Assembly: GCA_016793245.1 (NCBI GenBank)
Contig: JAEUHW010000006.1
Location: 1 to 47,809, forward strand
DNA length: 47,809 bases
Source of the DNA: Planctomycetota bacterium
GTDB taxonomy: Bacteria; Planctomycetota; UBA1135; JADKAF01
Reading direction: 5' to 3'
Part shown: piece by piece, positions 8,140 to 16,950 of the stretch
Layout: every line of letters begins with the position of its first letter
Position numbering within the stretch: position 1 is the first letter of the stretch
Position numbers and translations under genes: made by a program
Notes under the pieces: generated by a model
What the model was told of the DNA's origin: nothing
Databases searched by the model: none
The model's input: the letters and a program-made list of their open reading frames with translations, nothing else

Positions 8140-9927
8140 ATGGCTGGATCTCCCTTCCGCTCCGTCCCTACCCTGCTCTCGCTCCTCGCGCTCGCGCCGC
8201 TCGCCGCTGCGCAAGTCGACCTCGCCGAGATCCAGCAGCTCGAAGCCACGGCCAACGCTCGCGCCCAGCAGGCGCTGAAAGACTCCCTCGCCGCCGTCCA
8301 GGCGGCGAGGGAGGCGATCGGCGATCCGCAGAACAAGGTCCAGGGCGATCTCGACGAGGTCGCGATGAAGCTCGCCGGCGAGGAGTTCGGCGGCGCGATC
8401 GGCGCGCAGCGCCTGGCCGTCGATCATCTCGAGTACGTCGCCGAAGAAGCGCGCGCGCGCACGCTGGAGAAACTCCTCGCGCTGGCGCGCGTGCTCGAGC
8501 TCGGCTTCCGCGTGCAGGAGCAGCGCTACGCCTTGGCCGAGATCGCGCTGCGCTTGGGCTACGTGGAGCAAGCCCGCGCCGACGGCTACGACTTGACCAG
8601 CTCGCTGCGCGACCTCGAGGACTCGACGGCGAAGGCGCTGCGCAGCGCGGCGTTGCCGCGCACGACGATGGCGAAGCTGCGGGCACTCCTCGCGCGCGAT
8701 CAGGCCGCGGCGCGCGCGAAGCGCGCGGCGGATCAGCTCGTGCTGGCCGAGGCCGAGCTCGTGCGCCTGGAGGAGAGCTGGAAGGAGCTGCGCACGGAGC
8801 TCGCCTCCGAGGAGAGCGGGGTGCGCGACTCCGCGTTCTCGAAGCTCGACGAAGCGCGTCGCGCGATCCGCACCGCGCTCGCCGAGGTTCCCGCGCGCGA
8901 CGCGGCACCCTTGCTCGCGCGCTTGGAGCCGAAGGAGAACGACGGCCGCGCGCTCTACGCCGCGAGCTACGGTCCCGCGTGCCGCGAGCGTCTGCAGGGC
9001 GTGTGGGAGACCTACGCCAGCGAGTTCGAGGGCTGGGCCGAGGAGAGCGCCACGGCGAGCGCCGAGGACTACCTCAACATCGACGGCTCTTCGATCGACA
9101 AGCTGAACCACCCGCTGACGGCCGCGGTGTACTCGCGCGCGATCCAATGGCTCGCGTTCGTCGGCACCGACGAGGACTATCTACGCGCCGCCGAGCACGC
9201 CGCGGTACGCGAGCTCGCGCAGGGCATCGAAGCGATGCGCGCCAAAGCCCTCGCGCGCCTCGTCGCCGCCGCCGAGGCGATGGTCGCGGCCCTCGAGCAA
9301 GCGCCGCCGCGCGACGAGACCGCGCGGAACCGCGTGGCGAACCTCGCCGAGTGGGATCTCCGCCTGCTGCTCCAGGACGCACCGCCGCAGTGGCCGCTCG
9401 TCGCGCGGCTCCGCGCCATCGTCGACGCCTTCGATCGCGCCGCGCTCGAGGTGCCCGCCGCGAAGGCCAAGGCGCAGAGCGAGGCCGTAGCCTCCGTCGA
9501 AGCCAACTGGACGCGCATGCTGCAACGCCTGCCGATCACCTACGGCTTCGAGCCCGCGCTCGCCGCGACGTTCCGCGGCCGTCTGGTGCTCCTCCAAGGC
9601 GTGCGGAACCGCGCGGAGGAGTTCGCGCCGACCGACGCGGCGACGAACCTGATCTTCGGTCAAGGCGGTCATCTCTTCGTCGCGCGCCTCTCCCCCGCCG
9701 CGATCGCGTGGCGCGACCGCGAGCTCGCGCGCCTCGGCTTCTCACTCACTCCCGACGACGAAGTCGAGCTCCTCGCCACCGTCGAGGACCCGCTCGAGCT
9801 GCGCCTGCTCGGCCCGAGCGGCAAAGTGGACGACGGCGTCTCGGAGCCCGCGCGCGCGCTGCGCGTGATCGGCTTGCGCGTTGGCCCCGTGGCCTTCGTC
9901 GAGAGCCCGTTCGCCTCAGCCCGCTGA
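8140..9927 (+). CDS. secreted alpha-helical/coiled-coil protein, unknown function
   Basis: 595 residues from ATG 8140, which begins a clear Sec signal peptide (SVPTLLSLLALAPLAAAQ). A start at 8053 would overlap the upstream hcp gene and bury the signal. The mature protein is almost entirely Ala/Glu/Arg-rich helix, with long heptad-like runs over about residues 20-270 and again 380-480, and a small beta-rich C-terminal part from about 500 (VELLATVEDPLELRLLG). I do not recognise a family. It is the last gene of the run that contains the two hcp genes and converges with the sulfatase gene across a palindrome. Confidence 0.75.
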   Translation: MAGSPFRSVPTLLSLLALAPLAAAQVDLAEIQQLEATANARAQQALKDSLAAVQAAREAIGDPQNKVQGDLDEVAMKLAGEEFGGAIGAQRLAVDHLEYVAEEARARTLEKLLALARVLELGFRVQEQRYALAEIALRLGYVEQARADGYDLTSSLRDLEDSTAKALRSAALPRTTMAKLRALLARDQAAARAKRAADQLVLAEAELVRLEESWKELRTELASEESGVRDSAFSKLDEARRAIRTALAEVPARDAAPLLARLEPKENDGRALYAASYGPACRERLQGVWETYASEFEGWAEESATASAEDYLNIDGSSIDKLNHPLTAAVYSRAIQWLAFVGTDEDYLRAAEHAAVRELAQGIEAMRAKALARLVAAAEAMVAALEQAPPRDETARNRVANLAEWDLRLLLQDAPPQWPLVARLRAIVDAFDRAALEVPAAKAKAQSEAVASVEANWTRMLQRLPITYGFEPALAATFRGRLVLLQGVRNRAEEFAPTDAATNLIFGQGGHLFVARLSPAAIAWRDRELARLGFSLTPDDEVELLATVEDPLELRLLGPSGKVDDGVSEPARALRVIGLRVGPVAFVESPFASAR

Positions 9928-9931
9928 TCCC

Positions 9932-9972
9932 CGTTGCACAGTAGAGGTGCCTGGCACCTTATCTGTGCAACG
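9932..9972. repeat. palindrome family B, copy 1 (AGGTGCC-T-GGCACCT core)
   Basis: Outer arms CGTTGCACAG/CTGTGCAACG (10 bp), a 3-base mismatch bubble, then the 7-bp core AGGTGCC/GGCACCT around a central T. It fills the space between two convergent genes, 4 bases from each stop codon, and could act as a bidirectional terminator. Confidence 0.88.
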
Positions 9973-9976
9973 ACGG

Positions 9977-11371
9977 TCAGCGGCGCTGCGGGGGGTGCCA
10001 GGTGGCGGGCTGCGGCGTGTCCACGACGAGCGGAGCTCGATCGCCGAGCGCGGTGAGCTCGGTGCCGAGCGTCGCGAGCAGCGCGGTGACGCGTGCGGCG
10101 TGCGCGGGATCGGCGGAGAGGTCGCGCGTCTCGTGCGGATCGTTCGCGAGATCGAAGAGCTGCGTGCGGTCGATGCGCGGGTAGCTGATCAGCTTCCAGC
10201 GCTCGTCGCGCACGGCGCGCTGGACGTCGCGGTAGGCGAGCACGAGGTGCTCGCGGGCGCGCGCGGCGGGATCGGCGAGCACGGCGCGGAGGTCGCGCCC
10301 TTCGCTGGTCGCGGGAGCGGCGACGCCGCAGAGCGCGCCGAGCGTCGGCAGGAGATCGTGCAGATAGCAGAGCGCCTGCGTGCGCGCGCCGCGCGGGATG
10401 CCGGGGCCGCGCAGCACGAGCGGGACGCGCATCGAATGCTCGTAGCAGCTCTGCTTGCCGATCAGGCCGTGGCTGCCGCGCGCGACGCCGGAGTCGCTGG
10501 AGAAGACCACGATCGTCCGCGGCCCCGCGGGCGATGCATCGAGCGCGTCGAGGACCCGCCCGATCTCCTCGTCGAGATAGGAGATGTAGCGCCAGTACTC
10601 GGCCTGCATGCCGCGCACCTCTTCCGGCGTGCGAGGCCAACCGAGGAGACGCTCATCGCGGACCAGCATCTCGCCGTTGTCGAAGGGGTGCTGCGGGAGG
10701 AAGCTCGCCGGCAGCGGGAGCTCCTCGGGCGCGTAGCGCACCGGATAGTCCGTCGGCACGACGTGTGGATCGTGAGGTCCGTCGAAGGCGAGGTAGCAGA
10801 AGAAGGGCCGCTCGTGCTCGCGCCGGAGGAACGCGATCGCCTCGTCGGCGAAGGTCGCGCAGGCGTGACGAGGGGAGGGCGCGCGGCGCGCGAGCTGTCC
10901 GCTCACGAGATCGTCGAGCGGCGCCTCCAGCGGGTTCGTCATGCCGCCGAGGAAGAGCGCGCGCGCCTCGGCGAAGCAGCGCGGCAACGAGGCCTTGCCG
11001 TTGTGCCACTTGCCCGTCGCGAAGGTCGCGTAGCCCGCGCGAGCGAAGGCCTGCGGCCAGGTTTCGTCGCGCAGCAGCTGCTCGTCGCAGCGGAAGAGCG
11101 AGCGAGAGCTGAGCAGCATCGCGCGCGACGGCACGCAAGTCGCGCCGTGCAGACCGCCTTGCAGATACGCGGCGTCGAAGGCGAGCCCTTCGTGCGCGAG
11201 GCGATCCAGGTTCGGCGTGCGGATCGCCGCGTTGCCGTACGCGCCGAGCGCATCGGCGCGCAAGTCATCGAGAAAGACGACCAGGACGTTCGGCGGCGGC
11301 TCGGCCGCGCCCGCCGTGAGGGCGAGCGCGGCAACGAGCCCTGCGGTGTGGAGCACCGCCCTACCGATCAT
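9977..11371 (-). CDS. secreted type I sulfatase
   Basis: 464 residues with a signal peptide ending near Ala-Gly-Ala-Ala. The type I sulfatase core is complete: metal-binding Asp35-Asp36 in VVFLDDLRADALG, the formylglycine site Cys79-Val-Pro-Ser-Arg, ATGKWHNGK, FDGPHDPH, and VVFSSDSGVARGSHG. Cys79 must be oxidised to formylglycine by a maturation enzyme for activity; the FGE-fold lipoprotein at 2080 lacks the expected cysteines, so that enzyme is probably elsewhere. Type I sulfatases hydrolyse sulfate esters, often of algal polysaccharides. The start overlaps the stop of the FG-GAP gene (11368-11371), so the two are translationally coupled. Confidence 0.92.
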   Translation of the reverse strand: MIGRAVLHTAGLVAALALTAGAAEPPPNVLVVFLDDLRADALGAYGNAAIRTPNLDRLAHEGLAFDAAYLQGGLHGATCVPSRAMLLSSRSLFRCDEQLLRDETWPQAFARAGYATFATGKWHNGKASLPRCFAEARALFLGGMTNPLEAPLDDLVSGQLARRAPSPRHACATFADEAIAFLRREHERPFFCYLAFDGPHDPHVVPTDYPVRYAPEELPLPASFLPQHPFDNGEMLVRDERLLGWPRTPEEVRGMQAEYWRYISYLDEEIGRVLDALDASPAGPRTIVVFSSDSGVARGSHGLIGKQSCYEHSMRVPLVLRGPGIPRGARTQALCYLHDLLPTLGALCGVAAPATSEGRDLRAVLADPAARAREHLVLAYRDVQRAVRDERWKLISYPRIDRTQLFDLANDPHETRDLSADPAHAARVTALLATLGTELTALGDRAPLVVDTPQPATWHPPQRR

Positions 11372-12711
11372 CGAGCACCCAGGTTCTCGTAGAGCCAGAC
11401 GTAAGAGACGCGCTGCTGGCTCGGCACGAGAGCGTCGATCTGCTCCTGGATCTTCTGGCGCTTCTGGCCGGAAGCCTGGAGCTGCTTCTGCTCGGCTTCG
11501 AACATCTCCTGCTGCTTCTTCTCGGCAGCTTCCTCGGAGAGCCCTTCCATCGCCGCGCTCACGCGCTCCCAGAACTTCTCCTGCTCGGCGTCGAGCTCGG
11601 CGAGCTGCTTCTGCAGCTCTTCCACGCGCTTCTGCTCGTCGGCGCTGAGCTCGCGCGCGGCCGGCGTCCAGTGCGAGTAGCCGCCGACGACGAGATCGAA
11701 GTCGCCGTCGCCGTCAAGATCGCCGACGTCCATGTACAAGCCGGAGTCGGGCCGCGTGGGCTCGCTGCCGCCCTTGCCGCTCACCTTCACCAAGGTCTGC
11801 GGCTCGCCGTAGCTCGGAGCGGAGTTCGTGCCTTCGTTCGGGAAGAGGAAGATGCCGCCGCCGGCGCCTGCGCTGTAGGCGTCGCCCATGCTGCCGAGCA
11901 GCAGGTCCTGCGCTCCGTCCCGATTCCAATCGAAGAGGCGGAGCGTCGTGACGGTCCCCGGAACCTTCAGCACGGCACCCGCGGCGAGGAGGACCTCGTT
12001 CCGCGTCGCGAACGCGAGCTGCTGCGGGCTGCCCTCGTTGCGGCGCAGGTACACGTAGCCGCTGCGATGATCACCGAGCAGGAGATCGAGGTCGCCGTCG
12101 CCGTCCATGTCGGCGGCCCACGCCGAGGTGATGTGGCCCTCCGCGAGCTCGTGGCCCTCGGGGTTGCAGCGGTCCGTGTCGTCCCACTTCTTCGCGTCGA
12201 AGTTCCACCACGCGTTGGCGACGATGCGCTGGCCTTCCTTGTCGAGGATCTGCTCGGGCTGCTTCCAGCCCTGCGGTGTGCCGTACGCGACGTGCGGCGA
12301 GCCGTCGAAGGTGCCGGCGACGATGTCGAGCTGACCGTCCTGATCGAAGTCCACGAACTGTGGACTCATGCCGATGCATCACCAGTTGTGGAAGTCGATC
12401 TCCTTGCCATCGACCGCGAGCACCGGCTTCTCGTCGGCGTACTTCGCGGGGCCCTTGCCGGGCAAGCGCTTCGCGACGGTGAGCCGACCGCGGAGATCGC
12501 CGACGACGATGTCCTGCAGGCCATCGCCATCGAGGTCGTGGTAGACGGGCGAAGGATACAGTCGGCGCTCGCCGAGGAACTTCGCCCCGGCGCTGAGACG
12601 CACGGGGGCTGCGAACTGCGCGGCGCCATCGCTCTGCGCCGCGAGAGGCGGCGAGGCGAGGATGCCGCTCGCCGCGAGCAACGCAGCGACGGACAGGGTG
12701 TGGTTCTGCAT
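11368..12711 (-). CDS. FG-GAP/VCBS repeat protein with in-frame TGA (candidate selenoprotein)
   Basis: Read through one TGA (12379-12381), this is a 447-residue secreted protein. Residues 1-26 are a signal peptide ending LAAQ. FG-GAP calcium-binding repeats lie on both sides of the TGA: DLDGDGLQDIVVGD at about 59 and FDQDGQLDIVAG, DMDGDGDLDLLLGD, DWNRDGAQDLLLGS and DLDGDGDFDLVVGG after it. The TGA is codon 111 in the context Asn-Trp-TGA-Cys-Ile-Gly, and a SECIS-like hairpin follows, so selenocysteine insertion is the favoured reading. A long charged coiled coil follows the last repeat. Otherwise this is a nonsense-mutated gene, or two genes with a restart at ATG 12369. ATG 12720 is an alternative start. 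The stop overlaps the sulfatase start. Confidence 0.75.
12347..12367 (-). promoter_or_regulatory. bacterial SECIS-like stem-loop
   Basis: On the minus strand, 11 bases after the TGA, GAGTCCAC pairs with GTGGACTT (seven Watson-Crick pairs and a terminal G-U) around the loop AGTTC. The loop starts 19 bases after the TGA and has G as its second base. This fits the published bacterial SECIS model (loop 16-37 bases from the UGA, loop of 3-14 bases, a G within the first two). It lies inside coding sequence, as bacterial SECIS elements do. Confidence 0.55.
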
Positions 12712-12849
12712 GGAGGTCATCCTCGAAGTAGGACGGAGCCGCGCCGTGGGGCAACGGCACGGCGCGCGGGCGATTCTGGCCCAACGCGCCGCCGGCGAAA
12801 GCCCGCGGCGGGGATTTCGGTCGCGCGCGCGCTCCCGTAGCCTCACGCC

Positions 12850-14028
12850 ATGCGCACCCGCGAGCTCCTCCATCTGGCTCTGTTCGCGCTCTGCTTCGCC
12901 GGCCTGCCTCGTGCCACGGCCCAGGAGCGCGCTTCCTCTTCCGCGGCCCCCGACGCGTGGGGCGAGGTGCGCGCGCACTTCGAGCAGCGCTGCCGCGAGC
13001 TCGGCGTCGTCGGCGCAGGCCTCGTCTTCGTGCGCGGCGCGGAGATCGCGGGCCACGCGGTGCACGGCTTCGCCGATCGCGCGAGCGAGCGCCGCGTCGA
13101 CGAGCGCACGATCTTCCATTGGGCGAGCTGCACGAAGACGCTCACCGCGATCGCCGTGATGCAGCTCCGCGATCGCGGCGCGCTCCGTCTCGAGCAGCCG
13201 ATCGTCGAGCTGCTGCCGGAGCTGCGCGCCGTGCACTCCGCGCACGGGCCGATCGCGGCGGTGACGCTGCGCCATCTGCTCACGCACAGCGCGGGCTTCC
13301 GCGCGGGAACCTGGCCCTGGGGCGGCGATCAACCGTGGCAGCCCTTCGAGCCCACCGAGTGGAGCCAGCTCGTCGCGATGCTGCCGTACACGCAGCTCGA
13401 GTTCGCCCCGGGCACGCGCTACTCCTACAGCAATCCCGGCATCGTCTTCCTCGGCCGCGCGCTCGAGCTCACGAGCGGCGAGCCCTACGAGAGCTACCTC
13501 GAGAAGAACGTGCTGCGCCCGCTCGGCCTCGCGCAGAGCTACTTCGATCGCACGCCGTATCACCTGCAGCGCCATCGATCGCACGGCTACGACGGGAGCG
13601 GGGAAAGCGCGCGCGATCTCGGTCCGGAGTTCGACACCGGCATCACGGTGAGCAACTCGGGGTGGAACGCGCCGCTCGGCGATCTCGCGCGCTATCTCGC
13701 GTTCCTCCTCGGCGCGCTGCCGCCAGAGAGCGACGCGATGCAGGTCCTCGCGCGGAGCACGCTCGCGGAGATGTGGCGGAAGGAACTCCCCACCGGCGTC
13801 GCGGGCGAGAGCATCGGGCTCGGATTCTTCGTGCACGAGCTCGCGGGCACGCCCTGCCCGACGCACACCGGCACGCAGCGGGGCTTCTGCTCCTTCTTCT
13901 ATGCGCACCCCGCGTCGGGGACGGGGGTCGCGGCGGCGTTCAACACCAGCGCCGCGGCGCCGCTCGTGGCGGAGCTTCGCTCGCTCTGCCAGCAGCGGCT
14001 CTCGCTGCCGCTCGCGAAGGCGCGCTGA
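12850..14028 (+). CDS. secreted class C beta-lactamase-fold serine hydrolase
   Basis: 392 residues with an N-terminal signal peptide (HLALFALCFAGLPRATAQ). All three motifs of the beta-lactamase/DD-peptidase fold are in place: Ser93-Cys-Thr-Lys96 with the nucleophile, Tyr193-Ser-Asn195, and His339-Thr-Gly341. HLLTHSAGF and the RPLGL segment are typical of the class C/esterase EstB-like branch. Members include peptidases, esterases and lactamases; sequence alone does not choose among them. It is divergent from the FG-GAP gene across about 130 bases, which should hold both promoters. Confidence 0.88.
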   Translation: MRTRELLHLALFALCFAGLPRATAQERASSSAAPDAWGEVRAHFEQRCRELGVVGAGLVFVRGAEIAGHAVHGFADRASERRVDERTIFHWASCTKTLTAIAVMQLRDRGALRLEQPIVELLPELRAVHSAHGPIAAVTLRHLLTHSAGFRAGTWPWGGDQPWQPFEPTEWSQLVAMLPYTQLEFAPGTRYSYSNPGIVFLGRALELTSGEPYESYLEKNVLRPLGLAQSYFDRTPYHLQRHRSHGYDGSGESARDLGPEFDTGITVSNSGWNAPLGDLARYLAFLLGALPPESDAMQVLARSTLAEMWRKELPTGVAGESIGLGFFVHELAGTPCPTHTGTQRGFCSFFYAHPASGTGVAAAFNTSAAAPLVAELRSLCQQRLSLPLAKAR

Positions 14029-14114
14029 GCTGACTTCGCCTTCAGCGCGAGGATCGCCCTGCTCGTTGGAGCGCAACTCCGTTACCTTGGCGCTCCGGTT
14101 CGTTAGCAGGTTCC

Positions 14115-15923
14115 ATGCGCACCGCATCTCTCGCGCTCGCCGCCCTCGCGATCTGCGCCGCGACGCTCGCCGTCGCGTGGATCGCTCTCTTCGAGAACGA
14201 CGCCGCGCCCGTGGCAGCCGTCGAGATCGCGGGCACGCGTGAGGCGAGCGAGAACGCGCGCGGCGCGACGAGCCTCACGGATCGTCGCGCTTCGGCCGCG
14301 GCGGGAGAGGAGGAGACGCCGCTGGAAGGGCCGACCACGGCGATCGCCTTCGCTCCGGGATTCCGGTCCGAGACGCGGCCGAACGCTGCGGCGGAAGAAG
14401 AAGAGGTCGCCGGCGAGAGCTTCACGCTGCGCGTCGTCGACGACGAAGGGCGCCTACTGCCGGGCGAGCCCGTGGGCCTCGTCTGGACCACGCGCAGCCG
14501 CGCTTGGGCCGGCATTCCCTGGCATGGCGTCACGGACGCTGCGGGGCGCGTGCGCATCGTGCGTGGAAGCTGGTGGCGCGGTTTCGGCGACCTCCTGGCG
14601 ACCGTGCATCGCCCGCTCTTCGACGAGCCGGTGCTCGCGCTGCCGAACGATGCGTGGCCCAGCGGGGAGTTCGAGCTCGCGGTGCCGCGAGCAGCGCGTT
14701 GGCACGCGCGCGTCGTCGACGAGAACGGCAAGCCCATCCTGAGCGAGCGCATCCTCCATCTCGTGCGCCCCGCCGAAGCCGGCGTCCATGTTCCCTGGCT
14801 CCGGCCGGCGCTCGTGCAACGCGAGAACGGTGCCCACAGCGAGCCGCTGGTGGTTCCGCCCGGCCGCCGTTTGCGCATCCACGCCGAGGACGCGACCGAC
14901 GAGCGCTTCCCCGGGCCCGAGGTCGAGCTGCCGCCCCTCGCTGCCGGCGAGACGCGCGAGATCGAGCTGCGCCTCGGCGGAACGAAGCCATGGGTCACCG
15001 TGCGTCTGCTCGACGAAGAGGGCGCGCCGTTCGCCGCGGCGCAAGTGCTCGTCTGGTGCGGTCGCATCGCCGATACATGGGACACCGATGACGCGGGCCG
15101 ACTCCGCCTGCGCATCGATCAAGCGCTCTCGCCGAGCGCGCCGCGCACCCTGCGCATCCTCGGCTACGCCGATCGCTCCTATTTCCCACCTCGTGGAACG
15201 GAGTGGAACGACGAGCACCAGGACCTCGCGGTCGAGATCGATCTCTCCTACGAGTTAGCCAGCGGCGAGCACGAGCTGGGCACACACACGCTGCGCCGCC
15301 CGCCGTCGCTGCTCGAAGGGCGCGTCGTCGACGATCGCGGCGAGCCGGTGCCGTTCGCGACCATCGACGTGCGTCACGAGGTCGAGGACGACGTGCCGGG
15401 AGCGCCGGCGGGGACGCTCGAGCCCCGCTTCGTCGCGCTCACCACGCTCGACTGCGACGCGCGAGGGCGCTTCGCGCTCCGCGGCAAGAGCGAGGCCCGG
15501 CGCTTCCGGCTCCAGGCGCAGCGCGCCGAGCTGCTCGAGGAGGAGTTCCGCGAGGTCGCGCGCGGCGATCGCGAGATCGAGCTGCGCCTGCAGCGTCCCG
15601 CGATGCTCACCGGCACCGTCGCGCTGCCGGCGCGCGCCCATGGCCCCGGCGCGATCGTGCACCTCGTGATGCCTCCTCCGCCCCCGCCCTCGACCGAAGT
15701 CAGCCCTTCCTCCGAAGGCGACCAGGCGTTCGAGCCCAAGTACGAGAACTACGCGCCGATCCGCGACGGCGGCAGCTTCGATTTCGGTCCGCTTCCGGCG
15801 GGACGCGCGCGCCTGCGCTTGCTCTCGATGCCGGATCGGGATGTGCTCGCCGAGTTCGAGCTCGACCTGGTCGCGGGCGAGCGCTGTCAGGATCCGCGCA
15901 TCGCGCCGCTCGTACCGCATTGA
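14115..15923 (+). CDS. membrane-anchored protein with carboxypeptidase-regulatory-like domains
   Basis: 602 residues. One N-terminal hydrophobic helix (about 5-27) anchors or exports the protein; a low-complexity Ala/Glu/Thr linker follows to about residue 95. The rest looks like a string of beta-sandwich domains of the CarboxypepD_reg type, with repeated openings such as TLRVVDDEGRLLPGEPV, ARVVDENGKPI, TVRLLDEEGAPFAAAQVLV and GRVVDDRGEPVPFATIDV. These domains bind or present ligands rather than catalyse. It resembles the extracytoplasmic part of the sigma-factor fusion at 37884-40820. Converges with the next gene with a 16-base gap. Confidence 0.75.
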   Translation: MRTASLALAALAICAATLAVAWIALFENDAAPVAAVEIAGTREASENARGATSLTDRRASAAAGEEETPLEGPTTAIAFAPGFRSETRPNAAAEEEEVAGESFTLRVVDDEGRLLPGEPVGLVWTTRSRAWAGIPWHGVTDAAGRVRIVRGSWWRGFGDLLATVHRPLFDEPVLALPNDAWPSGEFELAVPRAARWHARVVDENGKPILSERILHLVRPAEAGVHVPWLRPALVQRENGAHSEPLVVPPGRRLRIHAEDATDERFPGPEVELPPLAAGETREIELRLGGTKPWVTVRLLDEEGAPFAAAQVLVWCGRIADTWDTDDAGRLRLRIDQALSPSAPRTLRILGYADRSYFPPRGTEWNDEHQDLAVEIDLSYELASGEHELGTHTLRRPPSLLEGRVVDDRGEPVPFATIDVRHEVEDDVPGAPAGTLEPRFVALTTLDCDARGRFALRGKSEARRFRLQAQRAELLEEEFREVARGDREIELRLQRPAMLTGTVALPARAHGPGAIVHLVMPPPPPPSTEVSPSSEGDQAFEPKYENYAPIRDGGSFDFGPLPAGRARLRLLSMPDRDVLAEFELDLVAGERCQDPRIAPLVPH

Positions 15924-15939
15924 GCGCGCAGCGCGACGT

Positions 15940-16857
15940 TCAACGCAAGCGCACGCCCTCCACCGGCGATGCGCTCCGGAAGCCGAGCGTCGGGCTCAGG
16001 TCTCGCGTGACACCCCACAGCGTCTGTCCCACCACGAACGCCGGCACGATCGGCGCTTGGAAGGCGACGCTCGCGTGCCCCTGCGCATCGAAGGTGCCGA
16101 CGAACGGGAAGCCGACCTCGAGCTCGCCGATCAGCTCATTCGTGGAGATGTGGAGGCCGGCCCAGGGACCGAGCCCGTACGACGGCGGCGCATTCAGCGG
16201 ATCGAAGGTCAGAGCCAGGATGTAGAAGTCGCCGGGCGTGCCGCCGAGCTGCGCGATGCGCAGCGAGCGCGGGCCGTCGGGCTGCGAGAGATCGAGCAAG
16301 AGGCCCGGCGTCTTCTCGACGCGCGTCGCGAAACCCATGTCGTAGGAGAGCGGGCCGACGTTGGTGCGGATCCAGCACTCGCCGTTCGCGTAGCCGCCGG
16401 GCGCGTCGCCGGCCCAGGCATAGGTCGCGCCGTTGCTCGGCGAGAGCGTCTCCAAGTGGATCGCGTAGCGTTCGCCCGCGGTGACGAGCACGTGCTGCGA
16501 GAGGAGATCGACCGAGTAGGCGACGCCGGAGCTCGTGAGCGCGCTCGGCGGGATGATCACGGTCGCGACGGGTTCCCCGCTGGGCGCTCCATTGCCGTTC
16601 AATGGCTGGAGATCGAAGCGCAGATCGAAGGTCGAGATCCCGCGGTGATGGCGGAGCTGATAGAGCTCCACCGCGAGGAGTTGCCCCGTGATCTGCACGA
16701 GGAAGGTCTGCTCCACCGACTGGTTGCTCGTGATCTCGAGACCGTTGCCGGTGCTCGGGAAGTAGAACTGATCGACGCAGTTCTGCGCGGTGAGAGAGCT
16801 CGCGGCTCCGGTGAGAGCGGCGGTGGTGAGAACGGCGGCGGTGAGGGCGGAGCGCAT
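15940..16857 (-). CDS. secreted beta-rich protein with shared C-terminal domain
   Basis: 305 residues with a signal peptide (MRSALTAAVLTTAALTGAAS). The first half is beta-rich (QTFLVQITGQLLAVELYQL, AYSVDLLSQHVLVTAGERY) and suggests a jelly-roll or similar sandwich. The C-terminal about 110 residues match the layout of a domain seen at the end of four other secreted proteins here, with a last section VVGQTLWGVTRDLSP and a terminal VRLR. There is no catalytic motif. I do not recognise a named family. The gene stands alone on the minus strand, downstream of the GNAT gene. Confidence 0.7.
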   Translation of the reverse strand: MRSALTAAVLTTAALTGAASSLTAQNCVDQFYFPSTGNGLEITSNQSVEQTFLVQITGQLLAVELYQLRHHRGISTFDLRFDLQPLNGNGAPSGEPVATVIIPPSALTSSGVAYSVDLLSQHVLVTAGERYAIHLETLSPSNGATYAWAGDAPGGYANGECWIRTNVGPLSYDMGFATRVEKTPGLLLDLSQPDGPRSLRIAQLGGTPGDFYILALTFDPLNAPPSYGLGPWAGLHISTNELIGELEVGFPFVGTFDAQGHASVAFQAPIVPAFVVGQTLWGVTRDLSPTLGFRSASPVEGVRLR

Positions 16858-16901
16858 GGCCCGAGCATCCCCGTCCCGCGCTCCGCCGTCAATCCGCCGC
16901 C

Positions 16902-16942
16902 CACTGCACAGGCAAGGTGACAGGCACCTTAGCTGTGCCGTG
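16902..16942. repeat. palindrome family B, copy 2 (degenerate)
   Basis: Imperfect palindrome with core AAGGTG-ACAGG-CACCTT, two changes from the family core, and paired outer parts GCACAG/CTGTGC. It lies 8 bases after the stop codon of the GNAT gene. The two core changes suggest an older, decaying copy. Confidence 0.75.
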
Positions 16943-16950
16943 GGGCGCCC

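Noticed and set aside
12369..12381. Reading the FG-GAP region as two separate genes
   Set aside because: The second part would lack a signal peptide and start inside a repeat, and both parts are in the same frame; kept only as an alternative to selenocysteine read-through.
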